Positions 1-8,924 are shown, counted from the first letter of the stretch. The stretch is 18,269 nucleotides of DNA from JAUVIB01 sp964424545 (GCA_964424545.1 CAYRJN010000066.1:1-18269), one strand, 5' to 3'. Notes: a model not told the origin generated them from the letters alone. Made by a program: numbers and translations.

Positions 1-6
1 ACTCAT
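1..6 (-). CDS. Start of a further gene cut by the window edge
   Basis: Only the first two codons (ATG AGT, Met-Ser) are inside the window. The case for a real start is the strong purine-rich ribosome binding site just upstream (AGGAAGGAG, about positions 15-23 on the minus strand) at normal spacing, and the position 27 nt after the stop of the hydroxyacid dehydrogenase gene. The leader GGAGATATTAGATG is identical to that of the SGNH hydrolase gene at 10928. Nothing can be said about the product. It probably belongs to the same transcript as the dehydrogenase. Confidence 0.6.
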
Positions 7-33
7 CTAATATCTCCTTCCTAATAAATAAAA

Positions 34-1050
34 TTACAGCTCTATTTTTTCTAAAACTTCTTTATTCACAACATATTTCGGAAAACGTTTTTGCATAAAA
101 TCGAGCACAGCTTCAACCGACATTATCTGCATACCTATTTTTCCCATATCCGTATCCGAACCTACATGCGAACTTACAATAATATTTAACCCGTCCAAAG
201 GCAAATCCTTTTCCAACCAGACTTCGTCCAAACCATACCCCCAAATACGCCCTTCCTTTACAGCCTTCCATGCGGCTCTATTATCAACCAAAATACCGCG
301 AGCGCAATTAATAAGAGCGGTAGCCGGGCGCATCATGTTCAACTCTTTTTCACCAATGATCTGCTCGCTTGCCGAGGCATGAAGCGTTATAAAATCGGCT
401 TGTGAGTAAATTTCTTCCAATGAAACGTACTGAACTCTATTTCGATCCGCCCATTCTTTATTCGGGTACAAATCATAGGCTAATACCTTCATATCAAAAC
501 CGTTCATTAATTTCACTACATTTCTACCAATTGTTCCCGTACCGATTACGCCTAACGTTTTACCGCTGACATCCAAACGAGACGGTCCGTCTTTTGGTTT
601 CCCTATACTTGCTGTTTTATACTGTAAAATTCTTCTACCCGCTACCGCCATGATAGTTGATTGAGCCCACTCCGCTGTGGGCATGGCATTGCAGCCGGGA
701 GCATTGGTTATGATAACGCCGTTTTCCGTAGCAGCCTTTAAATCAATAGAACTATAGCCAATACCATAACGTGATATCAACCTTAAATCTCCCCCGTTTT
801 TTATACCCACTTTATCCAAAAGCGGTTTATCATAAACCTCCAAATCTGCAATAATGGCAACAACATCTTTTAACTCTTCCGGGCTTAAAGGAAGATTCGG
901 GTCCCTGTCAACACGATATTCTATAACTATATCTTCTGTCGAATTATTAACAAACAATTCTAACATTTCTTTCGCTTGTCCTTCTTCTTGCGGATGAGTA
1001 AACAAATCATCCAAAAAACTTGTAGCTAAAACCAAAATCTTCTTACTCAT
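34..1050 (-). CDS. D-isomer-specific 2-hydroxyacid dehydrogenase family protein
   Basis: A cytoplasmic NAD-dependent dehydrogenase of the D-3-phosphoglycerate / D-lactate / glyoxylate reductase family, which interconverts 2-hydroxy and 2-keto acids. The 338-residue length is normal. The split substrate-binding domain includes the conserved RYGIGYSSID and NAPGCNAMPTAEW segments (about residues 94-128). The nucleotide-binding domain has GTGTIG (170-175) and an acidic residue after strand 2 (Asp193, in AYDLYP), which favours NAD over NADP. The catalytic set of the family is visible: Arg251 in NCARG, a Glu near 276-280 in DEVWLE, and His295 in SSHVGS. The ATG start follows AAGGGATT at good spacing. 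A 369-nt gap separates it from the upstream secreted-protein gene, so it probably has its own promoter. Substrate is unknown; phosphoglycerate is possible, but there is no C-terminal ACT domain. Confidence 0.9.
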   Translation of the reverse strand: MSKKILVLATSFLDDLFTHPQEEGQAKEMLELFVNNSTEDIVIEYRVDRDPNLPLSPEELKDVVAIIADLEVYDKPLLDKVGIKNGGDLRLISRYGIGYSSIDLKAATENGVIITNAPGCNAMPTAEWAQSTIMAVAGRRILQYKTASIGKPKDGPSRLDVSGKTLGVIGTGTIGRNVVKLMNGFDMKVLAYDLYPNKEWADRNRVQYVSLEEIYSQADFITLHASASEQIIGEKELNMMRPATALINCARGILVDNRAAWKAVKEGRIWGYGLDEVWLEKDLPLDGLNIIVSSHVGSDTDMGKIGMQIMSVEAVLDFMQKRFPKYVVNKEVLEKIEL

Positions 1051-1164
1051 ATTAAATCCCTTATTTTTTGCAAATAGTGATACATTTCATCTTGTTTATA
1101 TTATTTGAACCTATTAATCCATTTACAAGCTTTTGATATTTGCCCAATCTTACGCCATTATGTG

Positions 1165-1194
1165 TTTCTTTTCATTTCTTTTTATTTCTTTTCA
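1165..1194. repeat. Three-copy 10-bp tandem repeat
   Basis: Plus-strand units are TTTCTTTTCA, TTTCTTTTTA and TTTCTTTTCA, directly abutting. On the coding (minus) strand this reads as A-rich decamers about 115-145 nt upstream of the dehydrogenase start codon. A 10-bp period of A/T runs is close to the DNA helical repeat, so intrinsically bent DNA or an UP-element-like role is possible. That role is an inference; the repeat itself is directly visible. Confidence 0.7.
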
Positions 1195-1220
1195 TTTTTA
1201 ATTTACTACATATATGACCT

Positions 1221-1230
1221 ATTTGCAAAT
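1221..1230. promoter_or_regulatory. ATTTGCAAAT palindrome, possible operator
   Basis: A perfect 10-bp palindrome about 170 nt upstream of the hydroxyacid dehydrogenase start. The related sequence TTTGCAAATA occurs again at 1067-1076, immediately before the ribosome binding site of the same gene. Two similar sites in one leader could mark binding of a dimeric regulator, but short AT-rich palindromes also arise by chance. Confidence 0.25.
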
Positions 1231-1419
1231 AATCGGGATCTAAATTTTATCAATATGTAATGTTATTATCGAATATATCTAAAAAAACAGCTTTATATGA
1301 ATCATGTTTTCATTTATTGAGAGATTATCTTCTTTAAAAACAATAAATACACAGAGATGTTTGAAATGATGTTAAACTTTTTATTCCACATAGTAGCCGT
1401 TATAGGAAAAAACAAAATT

Positions 1420-4041
1420 TTATTCCACTTTAAAATCTTTAGCCCTATTTAATCCCGAAGTTAAATCGGTAACTTTTATTTTCCAAGTTCCCGCCAAATC
1501 ATTTAAAGCCGGAACAATATCCAAGCTGAATTGCCCCTTGTCCGTGGCGTAATAACCGCTGTAGCCTGTTTCAAAATCGCCAAGCGCCGTAACGCGAATA
1601 TACAAAGGCTGCGTTCCGTAACAATCCCCGTTAATATCTTTTACAGATATGGTAATTGTTCCTTTTTGGCCGCGTTTAATCGCTGCGGGTACTTCTATCT
1701 CTACCTTGGAAATTTCCGCCGGATAGACCGATAATATGGTTCCGTCGGCAGGCCCTAATATTCTGCTAAATTTATAAACTCCGTTTTCATACCGTAACGG
1801 AACGATTGAATGTTTCCTTACATCATAAACTACCGGCGCTTTTTTTTCATTATAGTTTAATCTCGCCTCAACCGTCTGTTCTACCCCTTTGGTATGCATC
1901 GTTTGCCAACGGGCAAAACGTCCGCCATAGGTTCTCTTATCATTTACCATAAAAATATATTTTACCGGTCCGTTCTCTAAAACATTAAAAACCACTTCCG
2001 AAGATGGTGAATCAATATATCGGCTAATTTTATTCCCTATATTATCACGAATCTCTTTGCTGTATTTTGTCATCAACACCCGATCTTCATCAGCCGTTAC
2101 CCCTTCCCCTTTCACCGTCAAATCGGCAAGCTGCTTTTTGCGGTGATCAAGATTAAATTTTATTATATGATCAACAGGGATATCAGCGCCTAAATATTTA
2201 TCGGCAATGACAATACCGCCGCGTTTTTTAAATTCCATAATTTTATTATAGACAGATTGCGTTAACACTTCTGCCTGATGTAAAATTAACACATCATAAT
2301 CGTCCAATCCGTATTCAGTAATCGTTTCATCAAATATGACATCGGTTGGGATATGCGCCATCATTAACAAAGAATAAAAAGGAAATATAGATTTATTCGG
2401 CCATTCTCCTCGATCAAGCTTGCCGTATAAGACGGAAGCGGCGGAAATAAGCATGGCAACCTTACGCGGAGTTCGTTTCATTTTTAAAATAAACGCCCCG
2501 TACGGTTTGTAAACATTATCGGAAAGCGATTTCATTGCTTCAAAAACTCCTACATTCCGATGAAACGAATCAATATCTTCTGTCGGCAGTAACGGACTGG
2601 GAATATAATTTAAAAGCGCATCAGGCCTATATGATAGAGCAAGCCAATTATTTTCTCTAAAAATATCGACCGGTATCATTACCGTGCCGCTATCGGTCGG
2701 CGCTAACCAGTTTTGATATTCCCATAATGTAACGCTCGGTATGATTTTTTTATGCTTTGGTTTTGCTTCGGTAATCATTAACTCGATATAACCCATATAT
2801 TTAGGATCGGGATGAGTATAAATCCACGTACTGATACCTTCCAGCCCCTCTTTGCGGCCATAAACGGGAGCCAAACGCAGGGGATCATTCCAGGTCATTA
2901 CATCCGGTCTTATGTCATTTATTACCTTAGCAATTTTCTTATTAAGCGGAACATCGCCAAGACCTTTTTTCCACCACCACATATAATATTTATAAAATGG
3001 ATTATCATTTTCAATTATACCATTTACAGGAATTGTTTTTAAAAATTTTTCAGGTAATTTTAATTCCTTAACTTCCGCTTCTGTTTTTGGCGGCTTTAAA
3101 GGATTAACATTATAATCATACAAATCCAAGCCCGTCTCTTTTTTCATTAAATTTACGCAATTATCGGAAAAACAGGGTATGGCGATATACTCGGAATTAA
3201 TTAGTACATCGCTTAAAGATGGATATTTTTTAAAAAGGTTCATTGCCGATTCTGTTATTTTTTCGCTATAAGTAATAACATAAGGTTCTCTTAGACAAAT
3301 TTCCTCAGTCCACATACCATCAATTTTTTGTTTGCCCATAGTTTTACGATGGGTAGCATTTACTTCTGGATGATCTTTATAACGTTTCGGATTAAACGTC
3401 CAAAAATACATACCGACATCAACTTTTTTCTTAATACCTTCTTCAAAAAGTCGTTTATAAATTGACACGGTGGAATCAACCTCTGTCAGCGGCCATTCTA
3501 TATCTCCAATTTGCATCTCATTAAATCCATGTTTAACTGCCCAATCCATTAAATGGGCATTATTACCCCACAAAAACACGGGAAATCTCTGAGCGATTGG
3601 TCGCTGTGATATATAAATATCATAACGGCTTTTAATTATACTCTTTTTTACTTTGACAATAATCTCAAGATAATATTCACCTTCTTTTAGTAACGACGAT
3701 TTTAATGGAAACTTAATCGAGTAATCCTCGCCTTTTTTAAGATTGATTGTTTCCATTACGGAAGGAAGCGGCGTTAATGACTTAGCGGTATAAGTATAAC
3801 CGGAAAAATCGGGCTTTTTGGTTATAAAAGGCTGTGTGGGATGTATTGCAGCCATTATGTGAAGTTTATTAAGTTGGGACTTTGTCGTATTTGTCACCGT
3901 AGCGATAAAAGTAATCTCTTCATTTCTATAGAAGCTATGCCGTTGATTGTTAAACTTGATTTTAATCTGCTCGGCACACAAAACGATATTAAAAAAAAGC
4001 ATTACCGATAAACTAATAAAAAGGAAAAATTTAATTTTCAT
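1420..4041 (-). CDS. Large secreted multidomain protein, glycoside-hydrolase-like
   Basis: An 873-residue exported protein with a clear signal peptide (MKIKFF, hydrophobic 5-21, likely cleavage after LCA at residue 23). I read the domains as an N-terminal Ig-like beta-sandwich (about 25-145), a TIM-barrel-like region (about 150-520), a class-I glutamine-amidotransferase-like segment (about 526-620, with YDVLILHQAE and KKRGGIVIAD) like the trimerisation domain of GH42 beta-galactosidases, and a C-terminal beta-sandwich (about 780-873). Two Glu in barrel-strand-like settings, Glu284 (LINSEY) and Glu441 (TLWEYQNW), are candidate acid/base and nucleophile. This order resembles clan GH-A/GH42-type enzymes, but I cannot assign a family, so the glycosidase call is an inference. 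The ATG follows CGGAG. It lies 60 nt downstream of the frame-broken SUMF1-type gene. Confidence 0.7.
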   Translation of the reverse strand: MKIKFFLFISLSVMLFFNIVLCAEQIKIKFNNQRHSFYRNEEITFIATVTNTTKSQLNKLHIMAAIHPTQPFITKKPDFSGYTYTAKSLTPLPSVMETINLKKGEDYSIKFPLKSSLLKEGEYYLEIIVKVKKSIIKSRYDIYISQRPIAQRFPVFLWGNNAHLMDWAVKHGFNEMQIGDIEWPLTEVDSTVSIYKRLFEEGIKKKVDVGMYFWTFNPKRYKDHPEVNATHRKTMGKQKIDGMWTEEICLREPYVITYSEKITESAMNLFKKYPSLSDVLINSEYIAIPCFSDNCVNLMKKETGLDLYDYNVNPLKPPKTEAEVKELKLPEKFLKTIPVNGIIENDNPFYKYYMWWWKKGLGDVPLNKKIAKVINDIRPDVMTWNDPLRLAPVYGRKEGLEGISTWIYTHPDPKYMGYIELMITEAKPKHKKIIPSVTLWEYQNWLAPTDSGTVMIPVDIFRENNWLALSYRPDALLNYIPSPLLPTEDIDSFHRNVGVFEAMKSLSDNVYKPYGAFILKMKRTPRKVAMLISAASVLYGKLDRGEWPNKSIFPFYSLLMMAHIPTDVIFDETITEYGLDDYDVLILHQAEVLTQSVYNKIMEFKKRGGIVIADKYLGADIPVDHIIKFNLDHRKKQLADLTVKGEGVTADEDRVLMTKYSKEIRDNIGNKISRYIDSPSSEVVFNVLENGPVKYIFMVNDKRTYGGRFARWQTMHTKGVEQTVEARLNYNEKKAPVVYDVRKHSIVPLRYENGVYKFSRILGPADGTILSVYPAEISKVEIEVPAAIKRGQKGTITISVKDINGDCYGTQPLYIRVTALGDFETGYSGYYATDKGQFSLDIVPALNDLAGTWKIKVTDLTSGLNRAKDFKVE

Positions 4042-4101
4042 AATAACTCCGTATTTTTAACTATTTACACAAATAACTATCTGTGTCTTCAATAGATTAA
4101 T

Positions 4102-5092
4102 CTAATTATTGCGCACATATCTAAAACCAAGCGTTCCATCGCTATACCAAGCATTTAGATGATAGCGATATCCGTTTCGTATCATTTGCGGAGCGCTTCC
4201 CGCCGACCCGCCGCGTAAAACACGTTCGATACTGTTTTTTGACCCTTTGGGATTATCTTTGGGACTTTTCTTAAATAATCATTTTTATACGTGTCCCGAC
4301 GCCATTCCCACACATTACCGCTCATATTATACAATCCAAGCGTATTGGGTTTAAAGCTGCCGACCTCTACAATTCTTGCACGATAATTGCCTGTTACTGA
4401 ATACTCTTTTTTATATTCAGACAGCGATAAAAAGTTAGTCTTAGAAGAATCGGCACTGTTTTTAGCGTTTCCGAAGCGGATTCTTTTACCCTCTTCTCGT
4501 GCTACATACTCCCATTCGGCTTCCGTCTGTAAGCGATACCCGCTTGCAATAAAATCACATTTTGTATTATCTACGCCATACGCCTCTTTTGCCTGACTTC
4601 CCGCCACGTTGTCATAAGTATAACACGCTTCCATGCCTTCCATTTTACTTTTTTTATTGCAAAATTCTATGGCATCAATCCAACGTAAACTTTCGACAGG
4701 CAGATAATCGCCTTTTCTTTCCGAAGGAACGGCTTTATCGCCCATTATATCCTTATATTCTTTTTGAGTAACTTCATATTTGCTCATATAAAAATCATTG
4801 ATTTTTACCAAATATGCCGGCTTTTCATCTCGTCTTCCATCGCCGAATATATCTCCCATTTTAGCATTTTTTAAAAAAGCGGACAATTCTTTAGCCTTAT
4901 GCACAATATAATCTTTGCGCTTTACAATTCGGAAATACTCAATCAAACCACTATTCTGTCTCCGGTAGGATGATATGCAACGCCAAATGTTTCAAAATTA
5001 GCGCCGCTATCGCCATTATCATCGCAGCCGCTCGTTAATAATATAACCAATAGTATGGCAATTGTTAAATATAATGATTTTCTAAAATTCAT
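4102..5092 (-). pseudogene. SUMF1/FGE-type lipoprotein gene, broken by two frame shifts
   Basis: An exported lipoprotein with a formylglycine-generating-enzyme/sulfatase-modifying-factor (C-type-lectin-like) domain, split over frames. The true start appears to be ATG at 5092: a signal peptide with lipobox TSGC, then Asp/Gly/Asn-rich sequence, ending at a TGA near 4954. The main domain is in another frame (4182-4946), with MGDIFGDG...DEKP, YEVTQKEYKDIMG, GYRLQTEAEWEY and SGNVWEW. A second break lies at the GGG run 4261-4263. Past it, the other frame gives the normal family ending (RVLRGGS, RNGYR, LGFRYVRNN) and a TAG at 4102-4104. Restoring one base (CCC to CCCC on the coding strand) joins these two frames. 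The catalytic cysteines of true FGE are not seen, so this is the binding-type subgroup. It could be a real pseudogene or contain sequencing errors. Confidence 0.7.
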
Positions 5093-5435
5093 TGCTCGTT
5101 CCATCTACTATATGCTCATTAAGGGGAGTGCATACAACAACGCTATAGATCTAATTATAATTATCATTGCCCTGAAAGACCGGAATGTTCTATAATCACC
5201 ATAGAAGCATAATAATCATTACCGAGCAGGGTATAATTCTACCTTCTCCATGAATGGCGCAGAGCTTTATCTCAATTGTGTTTATCGATATGCTCGCGCT
5301 TTTCGTGGTGTATAGCAAATATACGAAATAAAAAAGTCTGCTTGATTAGGATTTTTTCGTTTTAGCTCATTAAATATTATCCAAAAATTAAATTACCTCC
5401 AATTTTTACTTTAGACGTTTCGATCTTTATAATTC
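5093..5435. other. 343-nt intergenic region, no confident gene
   Basis: Lies between the beta-helix lipoprotein stop and the start of the SUMF1-type lipoprotein gene. The minus strand has a 24-codon protein-like scrap (5164-5238, ending HSGLSGQ, then several stop codons), possibly the tail of a decayed gene. Nothing else was recognised. A promoter for the downstream lipoprotein gene is expected here but I could not place it. Confidence 0.4.
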
Positions 5436-6941
5436 TTACTTTGACTTAGAAGCTTCAAACGTATTCCCGTATCCTCCCATATTTATTCTGTTTCCATTGG
5501 GCTGCGGTTCAAACGTGTAATCGGAAGTAGGATCGCCTGCATCAATACAAGGACTACTCTCCGCATCATTTTTCCAACGGCCTTTATCCCAACGCCCCAT
5601 TTTACTGCGTAAATGCAAATCCACCGTTAATCCGGTTTTACCGAGCTCCCACGTTTTTCGAATGGGAGCGGAAACAAAGGCAGGGCCAACAGAGATATCC
5701 TTTTTAAGCGGCCTACATCCTTTATAATTTCCTTTCACATTCCCCCAAACATCGTTATAACCGCCGATAAGCGTATCCAAAAGAGATGTAACGATACCAT
5801 ATTTTGTATTATTTCCAATAATATTGTTTTTCACCGTCGCTTTTATGGGGCTTTTCACATCATAATACCAATCGCTTCCAAACCAAATCCCGTTTTCACG
5901 ATTATTAAATATCGTATTATTTTCTATGACGGCATTATTAATATTGGTTAATAAAATGCCGCCGATCTCTTTCATACGTGAAACAACGCCGCAATGATAA
6001 ATTATATTATTTTTAATAACTACGCCATGGGGAGCATAAGCCTTTTCACCGGCTGTAAGAACAATTGCAGCGCCTTGAATATTATAGAACTTATTATTAC
6101 GAATGATAAAATCCGTTAACGCAGGCGTATCGTTGCGCTGAATAGTTTCAATACCAAAATCCGCCCCTTTATCCTTATAACAAGTAACGACATTGTTCTC
6201 AAATAAAAAATGATTGCCGTTATCCGTTCTAAAACCGGAATTAGCGCGTAATTCAAAATAATTATTTATCATAGATATATATTGTGATTTAATAGCATAA
6301 CAACTTGAATGCCCTGCATAAATAAAATAACTGTTTTTCATTGTTACATGCTCAGATTCAACAAGATTAATAATATCCATATAATTGTCGCCCATCCACA
6401 TACTGTCAATCGTTACATGATTAACTTTTGAAAATCTCATTATAAAGTACCAGTGATCGTATAGCGGTCTAATGGGCGTTTTTTGATTCCAGCGTTGAGC
6501 GCTCATTTTAATTTTTTTAATAACCACATTTTTAAAGCCGCTTCCGCTTAGCATATCAACGGTGTCCGGAGACATCTCCTTTAAAACAATAAAAGTTCCT
6601 TTACTATTATCATTAGCATCCCAACCATCACCCTTTATCAAAATACTATCGCCATTGATTATTATATTACTGCTTATCTCATATTGGCCGGCCTTAATAT
6701 GCAGGGTTCCTCCGCCCTTATGAACAAGTGAGTCTATAGCTTGATTGATCTGTACTTCATCGTCTTTGCCATCGCAATTAAAATCGCCACTGCCATCCCT
6801 CGCTACGGTTAAAATAAAGGAAGAAAACGGAGTTGCTACCTTATTATTATTTTCGTTTGAACAGCCATATAGTAAAAAGAGAACTAAAAAGACAGATATT
6901 TTGAACTTTTTAATGCGTAATCTCATTGTCTTAACCTGCAT
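5436..6941 (-). CDS. Right-handed parallel beta-helix lipoprotein
   Basis: A 501-residue lipoprotein. A basic start and hydrophobic stretch end in the lipobox LYGC, with Cys27 as the likely lipidated residue. The mature part opens with DGSGDFNCDGKDDEVQIN, the usual entry to pectate-lyase/NosD-like beta-helix proteins, followed by GGGTLHIKAGQYEI. From about 110 to 400 come repeated helix rungs (NNIIYHCG, VIENNTIFNN, ATVKNNIIGNN). The end, SPCIDAGDP...NGNRINMGGYGNT, is a conserved closing motif seen in many secreted proteins of Planctomycetes/Verrucomicrobia-like and related bacteria. Such folds bind or cleave polysaccharides; no specific lyase or hydrolase active site can be pointed to. The start is firm: AGGAGG then AAAA before ATG. 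It begins 20 nt after the CocE-type gene, so the two are co-transcribed. Confidence 0.85.
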   Translation of the reverse strand: MQVKTMRLRIKKFKISVFLVLFLLYGCSNENNNKVATPFSSFILTVARDGSGDFNCDGKDDEVQINQAIDSLVHKGGGTLHIKAGQYEISSNIIINGDSILIKGDGWDANDNSKGTFIVLKEMSPDTVDMLSGSGFKNVVIKKIKMSAQRWNQKTPIRPLYDHWYFIMRFSKVNHVTIDSMWMGDNYMDIINLVESEHVTMKNSYFIYAGHSSCYAIKSQYISMINNYFELRANSGFRTDNGNHFLFENNVVTCYKDKGADFGIETIQRNDTPALTDFIIRNNKFYNIQGAAIVLTAGEKAYAPHGVVIKNNIIYHCGVVSRMKEIGGILLTNINNAVIENNTIFNNRENGIWFGSDWYYDVKSPIKATVKNNIIGNNTKYGIVTSLLDTLIGGYNDVWGNVKGNYKGCRPLKKDISVGPAFVSAPIRKTWELGKTGLTVDLHLRSKMGRWDKGRWKNDAESSPCIDAGDPTSDYTFEPQPNGNRINMGGYGNTFEASKSK

Positions 6942-6961
6942 TTTTCCTCCTAATATAAATA

Positions 6962-8848
6962 TTAACGCGTTACAACCGGCAACTTTATATGCGACGGATA
7001 TTTTTTGGAATGATGAATACGATTATGAGCCACAATCCATTCCTTTTCATCATAATTATTACCTCCCGTATTCAAATTACGCGCAAATCTCGGGAAATTA
7101 CTGCTGGACACTTCAATACGAATGCGATGGCCTTTAGCAAAAAAGTTGCTGGTTGACATGGGACTGATTGGTACTTTATAAACTTTCCCCTTTTCCATAA
7201 ACACTTCTTTTTCATAGCCTTCACGATAACGAACGCGCTGTATGGTTTCATCAAGGTTGAAGGCTCTGCCGTCAGGATAGACATCAATCAATTTTACCGT
7301 AATATCCGTATCTTTAACATCAGAGGAAATGTAAATAACGGGTTCTATCGTTCCGCTCACTTCAATACCATTTTTAAGGACATCCGATGTATAGACGAGA
7401 ATATCATTACGCATTTCATTTTTCCTCTGATCCCAAGCACCCCCTTCAACAACCCCGCCCATACAACAAATATTTCCTCCATACGAAGGCACAGGGTCTT
7501 CCGGATCGTAAACAAAGTCATCGGAATAATCTTTATCCGGAATCGTCTTAGTTAAATAGCCGACTCCATTTAAACTATTAGCTTTGCCCTTACTATCTAA
7601 ATAATAACTCACCATTTTAACGTTTTCAGGCGGCCAGGTTTCCGATGTTTGCCATTTATTCGCTCCCATCGTATAATATTGTACGCGCGGCAATTTTTTC
7701 AAAATTCCGTTTTTATTCCCTTTCAACCAATAATCAAACCACCCGTAAATTAAAGCGTCATAATCCAGTCTGGCATCGCCGATATTCCGTTCGCCGACAA
7801 TCGTTTCCTTTTTTGCCAATTGATATCTGCAATGCAATGTAGGCGCTATAACAAGATATTGTTTATCGGCTATCTCGGGTTTAGCCGTTTTACGAATATG
7901 ATTAAATACGGCAATATTAGGTCCGGTAGATAAATCATACCAGGTAACAAACCACAATCCCGGCGTATTGAACGGCATATCGTCATGATACAACCCGCCT
8001 GTATACCAAGCAGGATCATTGGGTTTACGACGTATCAAATCCTCATATATACCAACAGGGCCGTTTTCAGACTTGATAATATCCATTATAGGTAAATGCC
8101 TATATGCCTTAGTCCAATCAATTTCGCTAAATCGAGGCGCAAAATCGAAAAATCGCGACAAACGCACTAGGTCATGGCGTGATACTTCCCAATGGAACTC
8201 CGGTTTGGCAATATCATTTTCATTATAAAACAACCAACGGGCATAAAATAACTGAACGACGCCGCCGCGATACCAATTTCCTTGTTCATACCAATTATCA
8301 ACGCGTCCCACACCAGCCCCATAACTCATCGGCACAATGGCCGAAAGAGCGGAATTTCCTTCTGCCGCAACAGCCAATTGCCATTCTGCGGAGGATGAGC
8401 AACCCAACAGACCTACTTTCCCATTGGACCAAGGCTGCTTGGACAACCAGGTTATGGCATCTTGTCCGTCGGTAAGCGGGGGGCCGAGAATTTCCCATTT
8501 CCCTTCCGAAAAGAATTTCCCCCGCTCACTTTGAATAACATAGGCATAACCTCTCTTAACACCTTCGTAGGCTTCTATATATCTTTCCGCCGAGAACTCG
8601 CCTCCACGCCAGGCATTCGTATTATATGGCGTCCGTATGAATATTACAGGCACAGGCTTATCCGTTTTCGGGCGATATATATCCGTCGAAAGTTTCACTC
8701 CGTCCCGCATCGGCACCATAACTTTTTGCTCGATTATGGCCATCGATTTAAGTTTTTCAACTATTTCATCACCGTTCTGCGCCCAACCAAAATTAACGGC
8801 GATAGCGCAAAACATAAATAACGATAAACCAACTCTTCTAAATTTCAC
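6962..8848 (-). CDS. Secreted CocE/NonD-type serine hydrolase (peptidase S15 family)
   Basis: A 628-residue alpha/beta hydrolase of the X-Pro dipeptidyl-peptidase/CocE/acylase family, which cleaves ester or amide bonds. It has a signal peptide with probable cleavage at GWA-Q (after residue 23), so it acts outside the cytoplasm. The family opening is clear (VPMRDGVKLSTDIYRP, 45-60). The catalytic triad is intact by position: Ser151 in the nucleophile elbow GLLGCSSS, Asp305 in VTWYDLS, His339 in APTLHC. The C-terminal part (about 400-628) is the jelly-roll domain of the family (VSGTIEPVIYISSD, RIRIEVSSSNFPRFARN). The start is GTG with GGAG seven bases upstream; the next ATG would remove most of the signal peptide. 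It is the first gene of a pair with the beta-helix lipoprotein. The substrate (acyl ester, cephalosporin-type amide or peptide) cannot be inferred. Confidence 0.9.
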   Translation of the reverse strand: MKFRRVGLSLFMFCAIAVNFGWAQNGDEIVEKLKSMAIIEQKVMVPMRDGVKLSTDIYRPKTDKPVPVIFIRTPYNTNAWRGGEFSAERYIEAYEGVKRGYAYVIQSERGKFFSEGKWEILGPPLTDGQDAITWLSKQPWSNGKVGLLGCSSSAEWQLAVAAEGNSALSAIVPMSYGAGVGRVDNWYEQGNWYRGGVVQLFYARWLFYNENDIAKPEFHWEVSRHDLVRLSRFFDFAPRFSEIDWTKAYRHLPIMDIIKSENGPVGIYEDLIRRKPNDPAWYTGGLYHDDMPFNTPGLWFVTWYDLSTGPNIAVFNHIRKTAKPEIADKQYLVIAPTLHCRYQLAKKETIVGERNIGDARLDYDALIYGWFDYWLKGNKNGILKKLPRVQYYTMGANKWQTSETWPPENVKMVSYYLDSKGKANSLNGVGYLTKTIPDKDYSDDFVYDPEDPVPSYGGNICCMGGVVEGGAWDQRKNEMRNDILVYTSDVLKNGIEVSGTIEPVIYISSDVKDTDITVKLIDVYPDGRAFNLDETIQRVRYREGYEKEVFMEKGKVYKVPISPMSTSNFFAKGHRIRIEVSSSNFPRFARNLNTGGNNYDEKEWIVAHNRIHHSKKYPSHIKLPVVTR

Positions 8849-8924
8849 AATAGTACTCCGTCGATAGAGTTAATATCAAAAAAACATCATTAAAAATAAT
8901 CGCTATTTTTCCATTCCGTTCGAT

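Larger units (their letters stand above)
1051..1419. other. 369-nt intergenic region with AT-rich repeats
   Basis: No gene was found on either strand. The region lies between the stop of the 873-residue secreted protein and the start of the hydroxyacid dehydrogenase, and should contain the promoter of the latter. It holds a three-copy decamer repeat (1165-1194), a perfect 10-bp palindrome ATTTGCAAAT (1221-1230) whose core recurs at 1067-1076 as TTTGCAAATA, and an 11-bp direct repeat TTTTATTCCAC (1379-1389 and 1418-1428). No convincing intrinsic terminator (GC-rich hairpin plus T tract) was seen. Confidence 0.6.

Noticed and set aside
6745..7137. A 130-codon plus-strand open frame across the CocE/beta-helix junction
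   Set aside because: It overlaps two well-supported minus-strand genes and their ribosome binding site; its translation has no family features.
8179..8867. Several overlapping plus-strand frames of 65-119 codons opposite the start of the CocE-type gene
   Set aside because: They are antisense shadows of the signal peptide and hydrolase domain, in mutually conflicting frames.
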